Assembly: GCF_018408855.1 (NCBI RefSeq)
Contig: NZ_AP024322.1
Location: 2,604,001-2,668,000 of the forward strand
Length of the DNA stretch: 64,000 nt
Reading direction: 5' to 3'
Source: Caballeronia sp. NK8
GTDB lineage: Bacteria > Pseudomonadota > Gammaproteobacteria > Burkholderiales > Burkholderiaceae
In this document: positions 7,096-19,966 of the stretch, in pieces
How the letters are laid out: each line of letters starts with the position of its first letter
How positions within the stretch are numbered: the first letter of the stretch is position 1
The notes under the pieces: model-generated
What the model was told of the DNA's origin: nothing
The model's input: the letters and a program-made list of their open reading frames with translations, nothing else
The model's database searches: none
Translations under genes and position numbers: made by a program

Positions 7096-8220
7096 ATGAA
7101 CAATCCAATCCTTCAATTCGGCACGAGCCGGTTTCTGCAGGCGCATGTCGATTTCTTCGTCACCGAAGCGGCGCGGCGCGACCCCTCGAAAGCGCTGGGC
7201 AAGATTACCGTCGTACAGACCACCGCCAGCGCCGACAGCCGCGCACGCGTCGACGCGCTGCGCTCGTCGGGCCGCTATCCGGTACGCATCCGCGGCCGTC
7301 GCCGGGATGAAACGGTCGATACGACCGTCGAATGCGATTCGATCACCGAAGCGCTGCACGCGAACGATGACTGGCCATTGCTGATCGAGCGCGTGAAGCA
7401 CGACGTGAAAGTGATCGTCTCGAACACGGCGGACGCGGGCTACGCGCTCTTCGATGAAGACCGCGCCGATCTGCTCGACGGCCTGCACACTCCGCGCGGG
7501 TTCACGGCAAAACTCGCGGTCCTGCTCCATGCGCGATATCGGGCGGGCGCCGCGCCGATCACGCTTCTGCCCTGCGAACTGGTTTCGCGCAACGGCGATA
7601 CGTTGCGCGATCTGGTCATCGGCGTGGCGCGCGGCTGGAATGTCGACGAGGCGTTCATCGGCTATCTGACGAAAGACTGTGTGTGGGTCAACTCGCTCGT
7701 CGACCGGATCGTGTCCGAGCCGATCCAGCCGGTCGGCGCGATCGCGGAGCCGTACGCGCTGTGGGCGATCGAGCGCCAGGCCGGCATGGTGCTGCCGTGC
7801 GAGCACGAGGACATCGTCGTCACCGACGATCTCGCGCACTACGAACGTCTCAAGCTGCTGATGCTCAATCTGGGCCACACGATGCTCGCGGAAATCTGGC
7901 GCACTCGCGACGGCTCACCCGACATGACCGTGCTCGATGCGATGCGCGATCCGGCCTATCGCGAGCCGCTCGAAGCGACTTGGCGGGACGAAGTCCTGCC
8001 GGTGTTCGCGGCACTCGGCAAGCACGACATCGCGGCCGACTATCTCGCGAGCGTGCGCGACCGCTTCGAAAACCCGTTTCTCGTGCATCGGCTCGCGGAT
8101 ATCGCGCGCAATCACGACGAGAAAAAGCTGCGCCGCTTTCAGCCGGTCATCGATCTCGCGCGCGAATTGAACCTCGAAATCGAGCAGAAGCGTCTGCACC
8201 ACGCGCTCAACGCGCGCTGA
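7096..8220 (+). CDS. Tagaturonate reductase-like (UxaB/mannitol dehydrogenase family)
   Basis: The 374-residue protein starts ILQFGTSRFLQAHVDFF, the glycine-rich NAD-binding segment of the polyol dehydrogenase family; LGHTMLAEIW and the NPFLVHRLADIARN segment belong to its C-terminal catalytic domain. It should reduce a keto-uronate such as D-tagaturonate to D-altronate with NADH in the cytosol. It is about 100 residues shorter than enterobacterial UxaB, yet both ends look intact, so it is a compact member rather than a fragment. The start is the ATG at 7096. It is the first gene of an operon with an MFS permease and uxaA. D-mannonate oxidoreductase activity is the main alternative. Confidence 0.75.
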   Translation: MNNPILQFGTSRFLQAHVDFFVTEAARRDPSKALGKITVVQTTASADSRARVDALRSSGRYPVRIRGRRRDETVDTTVECDSITEALHANDDWPLLIERVKHDVKVIVSNTADAGYALFDEDRADLLDGLHTPRGFTAKLAVLLHARYRAGAAPITLLPCELVSRNGDTLRDLVIGVARGWNVDEAFIGYLTKDCVWVNSLVDRIVSEPIQPVGAIAEPYALWAIERQAGMVLPCEHEDIVVTDDLAHYERLKLLMLNLGHTMLAEIWRTRDGSPDMTVLDAMRDPAYREPLEATWRDEVLPVFAALGKHDIAADYLASVRDRFENPFLVHRLADIARNHDEKKLRRFQPVIDLARELNLEIEQKRLHHALNAR

Positions 8221-8309
8221 ACACGTTTTCCCTGAATCACGCCTCGCCGCGCCGGCATCGCGGATCCGAGTCGGAATACATGAAGTGCCGCCCATTGAGG
8301 AGACGAACG

Positions 8310-9593
8310 ATGCGCAAAATGCGTTGGGTAGTGATATTTCTGGCTTTTCTGGCAATCGCAATTAACTACATCGACCGCGCGAATCTTGCGGTCGCCGCGC
8401 CGCAGATCGAGAAAGCGCTCGGCATCGGCCCGGCTGAAATGGGCTTCATCCTGAGCGGCTTCTTCTGGAGCTATGCGCTCATGCAGATGCCGTTCGGCTG
8501 GTTCGTCGACCGCGTCGGTGCGCGCATCGCGCTGCCGCTGGCGGTGGGCTGGTGGTCGGTGTTCACGGCGCTGACCGCCGTCGCGACGAGCGTCTTCGGC
8601 ATGTTCGGCTGCCGTCTGATGCTGGGCATCGGCGAAGCGGGCGCGTATCCGTCGTGCGCCAAGCTCGTGTCGCAATGGTTCAAGAAGGAACAACGCGCCT
8701 TCGCAACCAGCATCTTCGATAGCGGCTCGCGCGTCGGCTCGGCGCTGTCGATTCCCGTGGTCGCCCTCATCATCAGTTCGTTCGGCTGGGAAGCGTCGTT
8801 TGTCATCACCGGCGTGATCGGCTTCGTGTGGATTCTCGGCTGGTTCCTGATCTACCGTAACAAGTCGAAGGGCGATCTGACCGGCGAAACCGATGTCGCG
8901 CCGGTTCCGGTCGCGCCGAAGAACAAGGTGTCGTGGGCGTCTCTCTTCAAGTACCGCACGCTGTGGGGCATGATGCTCGGCTTTTTCTGCCTGAACTTCG
9001 TGATCTACTTCTTCATCACCTGGTTCCCGAGCTATCTCGTGCAGGCGCATGGCTTCTCGCTGAAGTCGCTCGGCACGCTCGGCACGATTCCCGCGCTGAT
9101 GTCGATTCCGGGTGGCTGGCTCGGCGGCTATGTGTCGGACTCGCTGTTCCGGCGCGGCTGGAGCCTGACCGCCGCACGCAAGACCTGCATGGTCGGCGGC
9201 ATGCTGCTGTCGTCGGTCATCACGCTTTCGGCGTTCGCGACCAACGTCTATCTGATGCTCGCATTCTTCGGCATCGCTTACGCCAGCCTTGCGTTCGCGG
9301 CCGCCAGCATCTGGTCGCTGCCGAGCGACGTCGCGCCGACGCCGGATCACGTCGCGTCGATCGGCGGCATTCAGAACTTCGCGTCGAACCTGGCGGGCAT
9401 CGTCATCACGACCTTCACCGGCGTGATGCTCTCGATCACCAAGGGCTCGTTCGTGATTCCGCTGTGTGTCGCGGGCGGCTTCTGCTTCCTCGGCGCGTTC
9501 AGCTATCTTGTAATCGTAGGCAAGATCGAACCGCTCAATCTTGCCGAAGAAGAGCAAGCCCGGCGCGACAACCGCGCACCTTCCACGGTCTGA
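8310..9593 (+). CDS. MFS hexuronate/aldarate transporter (ACS family)
   Basis: This 427-residue protein has twelve predicted helices and belongs to the anion:cation symporter branch of the MFS. INYIDRANLAVAAPQI in TM1 and SYALMQMPFGWFVDRVGAR at TM2-loop 2-3 are hallmarks of ExuT, GudP and GarP relatives. It probably imports galacturonate or a related sugar acid with protons. I chose the ATG at 8310 because a TGAGGAGA ribosome site sits just upstream; an earlier ATG at 8280 lacks one. It lies between the uxaB-like and uxaA genes in the same operon. Confidence 0.88.
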   Translation: MRKMRWVVIFLAFLAIAINYIDRANLAVAAPQIEKALGIGPAEMGFILSGFFWSYALMQMPFGWFVDRVGARIALPLAVGWWSVFTALTAVATSVFGMFGCRLMLGIGEAGAYPSCAKLVSQWFKKEQRAFATSIFDSGSRVGSALSIPVVALIISSFGWEASFVITGVIGFVWILGWFLIYRNKSKGDLTGETDVAPVPVAPKNKVSWASLFKYRTLWGMMLGFFCLNFVIYFFITWFPSYLVQAHGFSLKSLGTLGTIPALMSIPGGWLGGYVSDSLFRRGWSLTAARKTCMVGGMLLSSVITLSAFATNVYLMLAFFGIAYASLAFAAASIWSLPSDVAPTPDHVASIGGIQNFASNLAGIVITTFTGVMLSITKGSFVIPLCVAGGFCFLGAFSYLVIVGKIEPLNLAEEEQARRDNRAPSTV

Positions 9594-9603
9594 GAACAAA
9601 ACC

Positions 9604-11145
9604 ATGTCCACCACATCCACCGACCATGCGGTCATCCGGCTGCATCCCAATGACGACGTCGTGATCGCGACGCGTCAGTTGCTCTCCGGCGCGCGCATCG
9701 CGTCGGAGGATCTCGTCGTCGCCGGGCTGATCCCGCCGGGGCACAAGATCGCGACGCGCGATATCGCCGCGGGCGCGCCCGTGAAGCGCTACAACCAGAT
9801 CATCGGCGTGGCGCGCGATGCGATTTCGCGCGGACAGCACGTGCACACGCACAATCTGTCTATGGCCGATTTCGCGCGCGAACACGAGTTCGGCGTCGAT
9901 CTGCATCCGACGCCGTTCGTCGATGCGCCCGCGACGTTCATGGGCATTCGCCGCGACGACGGCCGCGTGGCGACGCGCAATTTTGTCGGCGTGCTGACGA
10001 GCGTGAACTGCTCGGCGACGGTGGCCCGCGCGATCGCGGATCACTTTCGCCGCGATGTGCATCCGGAAGCGCTCGCGGATTATCCGAACGTGGATGGCGT
10101 GATCGCGCTGACGCATGGTCTCGGATGCGGCATCGACATGCAGGGCGAAGGGCTCGGCATCTTGCGCCGCACGCTCGCGGGTTACGCGGTGCATCCGAAT
10201 TTTCATGCGGTGCTGTTCGTCGGGCTGGGATGTGAGACCAACCAGATTTCGGGCGTGCTCGAATCGAGCGGCCTGAAGGACGGCGAAAAACTGCGCAGTT
10301 TCACGATTCAGGACAGCGGCGGCACGCGGAAGACGATCGAGCGCGGCATCGCGATCGTGAAGGAAATGCTCGCCGATGCTAATCGCGTCAAACGTGAGCC
10401 GGTGCCGGCTTCACATTTGATCGTCGGATTGCAGTGCGGCGGATCCGATGGTTATTCGGGCATTTCGGCCAATCCCGCGCTCGGCGCGGCGGTCGACAAG
10501 CTCGTCGCGAATGGCGGCACGGCGATTTTGTCGGAGACGCCGGAAGTGTATGGCGCGGAGCATTTACTGACGCGTCGCGCGGTGAGCCGCGAGGTCGGCG
10601 AAAAACTGCTCGCGCGTATCACGTGGTGGGAAGCGTATTGCGCACGCAACGGCGCGGCGATGGACAACAATCCGTCGGCGGGCAACAAGGTCGGCGGTCT
10701 CACGACGATCCTCGAAAAGTCGCTCGGCGCGGTCGCGAAGGGCGGAACGACGAATCTCGTAGAAGTGTACGAGTACGCTCAGCGCATCGATGCGAAAGGC
10801 TTCGTGTTCATGGACTCGCCCGGCTACGATCCGATGTCGGCGACGGGCCAGGTTGCGTCGGGTGCAAATCTGATCTGCTTCACGACGGGTCGCGGCTCGG
10901 CCTATGGATGCGCGCCCTCGCCTTCGCTCAAGCTCGCAACGAACACCGCGTTGTGGGAGCGGCAGGAAGAAGACATGGATATCAACTGCGGCGGCGTGAT
11001 CGACGGCTCCGCGACCATCGAGCAGCTCGGTGAGCAGATCTTCCAGATGATGCTGGACTGTGCGTCAGGCGTGGCGTCGAAGAGCGAGCTTCACGGGTAC
11101 GGGCAGAGCGAATTCGTGCCGTGGCAGGTCGGCGTGGTGACCTGA
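9604..11145 (+). CDS. uxaA: Altronate dehydratase
   Basis: The 513-residue product joins the N-terminal SAF-type domain (residues about 10-90, with HVHTHNL) to the large UxaA/GarD domain. Family landmarks are LTHGLGCGIDM, FVGLGCETNQ, LQCGGSDGYSGISANPALG, SETPEVYGAEHLL and MDINCGGVIDG, with the cysteines expected to hold iron. It dehydrates D-altronate to 2-keto-3-deoxy-D-gluconate. Neighbouring reductase and permease genes support altronate over galactarate as substrate, although GarD-type galactarate dehydratase is the close alternative. It begins 10 bp after the permease stop and ends the operon at a strong terminator. UxaC and KDG kinase genes are not in the window. Confidence 0.85.
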   Translation: MSTTSTDHAVIRLHPNDDVVIATRQLLSGARIASEDLVVAGLIPPGHKIATRDIAAGAPVKRYNQIIGVARDAISRGQHVHTHNLSMADFAREHEFGVDLHPTPFVDAPATFMGIRRDDGRVATRNFVGVLTSVNCSATVARAIADHFRRDVHPEALADYPNVDGVIALTHGLGCGIDMQGEGLGILRRTLAGYAVHPNFHAVLFVGLGCETNQISGVLESSGLKDGEKLRSFTIQDSGGTRKTIERGIAIVKEMLADANRVKREPVPASHLIVGLQCGGSDGYSGISANPALGAAVDKLVANGGTAILSETPEVYGAEHLLTRRAVSREVGEKLLARITWWEAYCARNGAAMDNNPSAGNKVGGLTTILEKSLGAVAKGGTTNLVEVYEYAQRIDAKGFVFMDSPGYDPMSATGQVASGANLICFTTGRGSAYGCAPSPSLKLATNTALWERQEEDMDINCGGVIDGSATIEQLGEQIFQMMLDCASGVASKSELHGYGQSEFVPWQVGVVT

Positions 11146-11150
11146 TCAAG

Positions 11151-11183
11151 AGGCGCATCGCTTTCGCGGATGCGCCTTTTTTC
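11151..11183 (+). terminator. Rho-independent terminator of the uxa operon
   Basis: AGGCGCATC (11151-11159) and GATGCGCCT (11169-11177) form a 9-bp stem followed by a T-rich run just after uxaA. It lies between convergent genes. Confidence 0.85.
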
Positions 11184-11187
11184 TTCT

Positions 11188-12822
11188 TCAGGCTGTCGCC
11201 GCGTGCTGCGCCATCATTTGCAGCGCCACCGCCTCTGCGACTTCGATGCCATCGATGGCTGCCGAATAGATCCCGCCGGCATAACCCGCGCCCTCGCCTG
11301 CCGGATACAAACCGTCAACGTTGACGCTCTGATAATCGTCCTTACGACGCACGCGAATCGGTGACGACGTGCGCGTCTCGACGCCGGTCAACACGGCATC
11401 GTGCATCGCGAATCCATTGATCTTCTTGTCGAGTTCGGGCAAGGCTTCGCGGATCGCTTCGATCACGTAATCGGGAAGCGCTGTGCTCAGGTCGGTCGGC
11501 TTGACGCCCGGCTTGTACGAGGGAACAACCGAACCAAGCGACGTCGAAGCCCGACCCGCGATGAAGTCGCCAACGAGTTGGCCCGGTGCGCTGTAGTCGC
11601 CGCCGCCCAGTTCGAACGCGCGCTCTTCCCACTTGCGCTGGAACGCGATGCCCGCGAGCGGGCCGCCGGGAAAGTCGTCCGGCGTGATGCCGACGACGAT
11701 GCCCGCATTCGCATTGCGCTCGGCGCGCGAATATTGGCTCATGCCGTTGGTCACGACGCGGCCCGGCTCGGAAGTCGCGGCGACGACCGTGCCGCCCGGG
11801 CACATGCAGAAGCTGTAGACCGCGCGGCCGTTGCTGCAGTGATGGACTACTTTGTAGTCGGCCGCGCCCAGCTTCTCGTGACCAGCGAATTTGCCGAAGC
11901 GGCTTCGATCGATCAAACCTTGCGGATGCTCGATGCGAAAGCCTAGCGAGAACGGTTTGGCTTCCATGTACACGCCGCGGTCGTGCAGCATCTGGAAGGT
12001 GTCGCGCGCGCTATGACCAACAGCCAGCACGACGTGATCGCAGCGCAGCGATTCGCCGGTCGAGAGTGTGAGTCCGCGCACCTTGCCGTTATCGATTTCG
12101 ATGTCTTCGACGCGTTGCTGGAATCGCACTTCGCCGCCGAGCTGATGTATCTGCGCGCGCATCTTCTCGACCATGCTCACGAGCCGGAACGTGCCGATGT
12201 GCGGTCGGCTCAAGTACAGGATGTCCTCGGGCGCGCCTGCCTTGACGAATTCGTCGAGCACCTTGCGTCCGTAGTGCTTCGGATCCTTGATCTGGCTGTA
12301 CAGCTTGCCGTCCGAAAACGTGCCGGCGCCGCCTTCGCCGAACTGCACGTTCGACTCCGGGTTGAGCTCGTTACGTCGCCAGAGACCCCATGTGTCCTTG
12401 GTGCGCTCACGCACGGCTTTGCCTCGCTCGAGGATGATCGGCCGGAAGCCCATCTGCGCGAGAATGAGGCCGGCGAAAAGCCCGCACGGCCCCATGCCAA
12501 TGACGACAGGACGCAGCAGCGTCGAATGCGCCGGCGCGTTGGCCACGAAGCGATACGCCATGTCCGGCGTCGCGCTGCAATGCGGATGAGGACGCGATTC
12601 GAGACGCTTCAACACCGACGCTTCGTCTTGCAACTCGACATCGATGATGTAGGTGAGTTTGATATCGGCGCGCTTGCGGGCATCGTGTGCACGACGAAAT
12701 ACGTGAAAGCTCACGAGTTCGTTCGCGCCAACCCCGATCTCCGCGAGACGCGCGAGAACAGCAGATTCGATAGCCGATTCGGGATGATCGAGCGAGAGCT
12801 TGATTTCGCTTAGACGTAGCAT
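11188..12822 (-). CDS. FAD-dependent dehydrogenase, COG2509 type
   Basis: This 544-residue protein has a roughly 100-residue N-terminal ferredoxin-fold-like domain (LRLSEIKLSLDHPESAIESA onward). The FAD Rossmann motif GMGPCGLFAGLILAQMGFRPIILERG follows near residue 108. VQFGEGGAGTFSDGKLYSQI, FCMCPGGTVVAA and YPAGEGAGYAGGIYSAAIDG are signatures of the uncharacterised COG2509 flavoproteins. The domain order predicts a soluble NAD(P)H-linked oxidoreductase; its substrate is not known. The start ATG is at 12820-12822. It stands alone between the uxa operon terminator and the rrn operon. Confidence 0.85.
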   Translation of the reverse strand: MLRLSEIKLSLDHPESAIESAVLARLAEIGVGANELVSFHVFRRAHDARKRADIKLTYIIDVELQDEASVLKRLESRPHPHCSATPDMAYRFVANAPAHSTLLRPVVIGMGPCGLFAGLILAQMGFRPIILERGKAVRERTKDTWGLWRRNELNPESNVQFGEGGAGTFSDGKLYSQIKDPKHYGRKVLDEFVKAGAPEDILYLSRPHIGTFRLVSMVEKMRAQIHQLGGEVRFQQRVEDIEIDNGKVRGLTLSTGESLRCDHVVLAVGHSARDTFQMLHDRGVYMEAKPFSLGFRIEHPQGLIDRSRFGKFAGHEKLGAADYKVVHHCSNGRAVYSFCMCPGGTVVAATSEPGRVVTNGMSQYSRAERNANAGIVVGITPDDFPGGPLAGIAFQRKWEERAFELGGGDYSAPGQLVGDFIAGRASTSLGSVVPSYKPGVKPTDLSTALPDYVIEAIREALPELDKKINGFAMHDAVLTGVETRTSSPIRVRRKDDYQSVNVDGLYPAGEGAGYAGGIYSAAIDGIEVAEAVALQMMAQHAATA

Positions 12823-12925
12823 GGGGAGATCGACGGCATTGGCCGCTCTTGGGGAATACGTATGGGATTTTAGCGCTTGCGCGGCGTGCGGCTGCCTGCT
12901 TCGCTATCGCGCGCAGCAGAAACGC

Positions 12926-12956
12926 AAAAACCCCACCTTTGCGGGGTGGGGTTTTT
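12926..12956 (-). terminator. Terminator of the rRNA operon
   Basis: AAAAACCCCACC (12926-12937) and GGTGGGGTTTTT (12945-12956) make a 12-bp stem with a 7-nt loop. It lies 17 bp beyond the 3' end of 5S rRNA on the minus strand, and the U-run is built into the 3' arm. Confidence 0.9.
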
Positions 12957-12973
12957 GTTTTACGGCATGAGGA

Positions 12974-13087
12974 GCCTGACGATTACCTACTTTCACACGG
13001 GAACCCGCACTATCATCGGCGTGGAGTCGTTTCACGGTCCTGTTCGGGATGGGAAGGGGTGGGACCGACTCGCTATGGTCATCAGGC
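12974..13087 (-). rRNA. rrf: 5S ribosomal RNA
   Basis: The minus strand reads GCCTGATGACCATAGCGAG at the 5' end and ends GTAATCGTCAGGC, giving the complementary terminal helix of 5S rRNA over about 114 nt. The loop C segment CCCATCCCGAACAGGACCG is standard. Ends are estimated to within a few bases. Confidence 0.95.
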
Positions 13088-13222
13088 ATGACTTGTTGTT
13101 GAGCGCCTGTGGGCGCACAACCAATCTGGGAAGAAGCGGTAAAGAATTCGGGCGGCGATTGTCGCACACGCTGTACTCGCCAGTGCGGGCTCCTGAGGAG
13201 GCACAAACACACTGGTTATAGG

Positions 13223-16106
<2,884 letters not shown>

Positions 16107-16290
16107 CTATAACGAGTGTGTCTGCTTGCGCTTGTCACGTCCCGTTACAGGCTGAGTATTCGCGTTGTGCCGTATTCCAAAGCGATCTCTCGATCACCTT
16201 TTCATACTTGATACAATCACTACCCTTAAATCTCTACTCACACCCATCTCTAAGTGCTTTCGCGATTCTCTTTACTACTTCTTCCAGATT

Positions 16291-16300
16291 GTTAAAGAAC
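16291..16300 (-). promoter_or_regulatory. BoxA-like antitermination element in the 16S-23S spacer
   Basis: The minus strand reads GTTCTTTAACAATCTGG, close to the bacterial spacer boxA (GCTCTTTAACA). It lies about 185 nt upstream of 23S. NusB/S10-dependent antitermination is inferred from the motif. Confidence 0.65.
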
Positions 16301-16405
16301 GTTTAGCCGATCGGGTCACTTCACTACCCAACAGCATCAACTGGCTATAGTCGCCAATGCTTAAGGTTCGCTGCCGTTTTAGCAGAACCCTAAGCATTGA
16401 GGACT

Positions 16406-16481
16406 TGGTGGAGGATGACGGGATCGAACCGACGACCCCCTGCTTGCAAAGCAGGTGCTCTCCCAGCTGAGCTAATCCCCC
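16406..16481 (-). tRNA. tRNA-Ala (anticodon UGC)
   Basis: 76 nt including an encoded CCA end. The minus strand begins GGGGGATTAGCTCAGCTGGG, and the anticodon arm CCTGCTTTGCAAGCAGG presents TGC. It is in the rrn internal spacer after tRNA-Ile. Confidence 0.97.
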
Positions 16482-16530
16482 TTCCGTGGCCTGACTACGA
16501 GTTGCCTCTCATCAGCACGCCTCTCTCGGG

Positions 16531-16607
16531 TGGTGGGTCTGGTTGGATTCGAACCAACGACCCCCGCCTTATCAAGACGGTGCTCTAACCGACTGAGCTA
16601 CAGACCC
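16531..16607 (-). tRNA. tRNA-Ile (anticodon GAU)
   Basis: 77 nt including the encoded CCA. The minus strand begins GGGTCTGTAGCTCAGTCGG, and the anticodon arm CGTCTTGATAAGGCG presents GAT. It is the first tRNA after 16S in the spacer, as is common for bacterial rrn operons. Confidence 0.97.
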
Positions 16608-16668
16608 TTAGCCTGTCTTTCTTACAGCCGATAAGCGTGAGCGCTTAATGTTGAAGTGCGAAGCTCGA

Positions 16669-18201
<1,533 letters not shown>

Positions 18202-18397
18202 AAACCTGTTACTGTTTTTCGGTTCCGTTAAGAACCGGTCGCTCACTCAACGTACTGACGATGATTAATCATCCTAAGATGAAAAACCTTCCTCTGATAC
18301 TTCGTGTGAGACTCTTGATACTTTTGCTATTGCCTCAGCCCCGAAAGACTGAAACCGCACTCGCTATCAAGCGCCCACACTTATCGGCTGTTAGTTT

Positions 18398-18407
18398 TTA
18401 AAGAGCA
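18398..18407 (-). promoter_or_regulatory. BoxA antitermination element in the rrn leader
   Basis: The minus strand reads TGCTCTTTAAAAA, matching boxA. It lies about 55 nt downstream of the predicted transcription start and about 197 nt before the 16S 5' end. Confidence 0.75.
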
Positions 18408-18460
18408 CATCGCAAGAATCACATCAACTTCTGTCTTGCGTCGCTGCATCAGCAGCAGAG

Positions 18461-18525
18461 AAACGAGATTATGAACAACGTTTCGGTTTCTGTCAACAAA
18501 GTTTTAAAGTTTTTCTTATCGACTC
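18461..18525 (-). promoter_or_regulatory. rRNA operon promoter with UP element
   Basis: On the minus strand, TTGACA (complement of 18491-18496) and CATAAT (complement of 18468-18473) are separated by exactly 17 bp. An A/T-rich run with A-tracts at 18497-18525 fits an UP element. The predicted start is near 18461, giving a leader of about 260 nt before 16S. Confidence 0.88.
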
Positions 18526-18554
18526 AACCTACTTATCCAACCGACTTAAAGCAA

Positions 18555-18583
18555 ACGGGCCGTGCGGACATCGCACGACCCGT
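18555..18583 (-). terminator. Terminator-like hairpin after tRNA-Thr
   Basis: ACGGG-GTGCG arms pair with CGCAC-CCCGT around a short loop, with one internal mismatch. On the minus strand it is followed by TTTGCTTT. It probably ends the pet-ssp-tRNA transcript before the rrn promoter. Confidence 0.6.
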
Positions 18584-18595
18584 CGACATAAGTCT

Positions 18596-18671
<76 letters not shown>

Positions 18672-18689
18672 GAAGAGCGAGATTCTACT

Positions 18690-19196
18690 TCATTTAACGA
18701 CTTTGAGGTGAGACCGCACAGGCGATTTCGAAGCATCGTCCTCGACGCCCGCCTGCGAGTCATCTTTCGACGATTCCGCCGCGGACTCCGCTCGCTCGCT
18801 CGCTGGTTCCTCGATACGCCGAGTCTCGCGCTCGACCGATCGCGACCCAAGAGGAGCGCCCGCGAGATCCGGGCCGGAATGCGATTGCTCAACCGGAAAC
18901 GCCATCCCCTGACCGTTCTCTCGCGCATAAATAGCGAGCACGTTGGCAACCTGCACTTCGATCTTGTGCGACTTGCCGGAGAAGCGCGCGCTGAACTCGA
19001 TCCACTCGTTGCCCATCTGCAGCTGGCTCGTCGCCTCGAAACTGATGTTCAACACGATCTCGTCGTTGCGCACAAACTGCCGCGGCACGCGCGTGGCGGC
19101 ATCGACCCGTACGGCGATGTGGGGCGTGAAGCCGTTGTCCGTGCACCACTCATACAGTGCGCGCAACAAGTACGGCTTGGTGGAAATCTCTTGCAT
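18690..19196 (-). CDS. sspB: ClpXP protease specificity-enhancing factor SspB
   Basis: The 168-residue protein starts MQEISTKPYLLRALYEWCTDNG, the SspB N-terminal helix. PHIAVRVDAATRVPRQFVRN, VLNISFEATSQLQMGNEWIEFSARFSG and VANVLAIYARENGQGMAF complete the SspB fold, which binds ssrA tags. A charged, flexible tail ends PVRSHLKVVK, the ClpX-docking element. It hands tagged substrates to ClpXP in the cytosol. The ATG at 19194-19196 is preferred because AGAGGAAA lies just upstream; a longer start would lack a ribosome site. sspA lies immediately upstream in transcription. Confidence 0.93.
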   Translation of the reverse strand: MQEISTKPYLLRALYEWCTDNGFTPHIAVRVDAATRVPRQFVRNDEIVLNISFEATSQLQMGNEWIEFSARFSGKSHKIEVQVANVLAIYARENGQGMAFPVEQSHSGPDLAGAPLGSRSVERETRRIEEPASERAESAAESSKDDSQAGVEDDASKSPVRSHLKVVK

Positions 19197-19260
19197 CAAC
19201 TTTCCTCTGTCGGAATACGGCTGCGCGAAATCCGCGCCGCCGCGTTCCAACGCACTCAAA

Positions 19261-19872
19261 CTATCGACGCATCACCTTTTCGGAAGGCGTCAGCGCTTCA
19301 ATATAAGCCGGACGGCTGAAGATCCGCTCGGCGTACTTCATCAACGGTGCGGCGTTCTTCGACAGCTCGATGCCGTAGTGATCCAGACGCCACAGCAGCG
19401 GCGCGATCGCGACGTCGAGCATCGAAAACTCTTCGCCCAGCATGTACTTGTTCTTCAGGAAGATCGGGGCGAGCTGCGTGAGGCGGTCGCGGATCGCGCC
19501 GCGCGCCTTCTCGTGGTTCTTCTCGGCGGCCTTGCCCTTTTCATTCTCGAGCGTGCCGACGTGAACGAACAACTCTTTCTCGAAATTCAGCAGGAACAGC
19601 CGCGCGCGGGCACGTTGCACCGGATCTGCCGGCATGAGTTGCGGATGCGGGAACCGCTCGTCGATGTATTCGTTGATGATATTCGACTCGTACAGGATCA
19701 GGTCGCGCTCGACGAGAATCGGCACCTGGCCGTACGGGTTCATCACCGCGATGTCTTCCGGCTTGTTGAACAGATCGACGTCGCGAATCTCGAAATCCAT
19801 GCCCTTTTCGAACAACACCAGCCGGCAGCGCTGGGAGAACGGGCAAGTAGTGCCGGAATACAGAACCATCAT
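19261..19872 (-). CDS. sspA: Stringent starvation protein A
   Basis: The product is 203 residues with a glutathione-transferase fold. The N-terminal thioredoxin-like domain begins MVLYSGTTCPFSQRCRLVLFEKG, and NPYGQVPILVERDLILYES holds the cis-proline and ESN turn; the helical domain follows. SspA family proteins bind RNA polymerase during starvation rather than acting as transferases, as known from gammaproteobacteria. It is the usual partner of sspB and sits 94 bp after petC, an arrangement widespread in betaproteobacteria. Confidence 0.95.
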   Translation of the reverse strand: MMVLYSGTTCPFSQRCRLVLFEKGMDFEIRDVDLFNKPEDIAVMNPYGQVPILVERDLILYESNIINEYIDERFPHPQLMPADPVQRARARLFLLNFEKELFVHVGTLENEKGKAAEKNHEKARGAIRDRLTQLAPIFLKNKYMLGEEFSMLDVAIAPLLWRLDHYGIELSKNAAPLMKYAERIFSRPAYIEALTPSEKVMRR

Positions 19873-19966
19873 GTTTTTAAAGTTCCTTCAGTAAACTCGA
19901 AGGGCCGGCTGCGGCGCTTTCCTCCCGGAAAACGCCGTCGCGCCGACCCACGCCGTCGAGGGCGCG

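Noticed and set aside
7096..8220. Treating the uxaB-like gene as a truncated pseudogene
   Set aside because: The frame is open with intact N-terminal NAD-binding and C-terminal family motifs, and it fits snugly in its operon.
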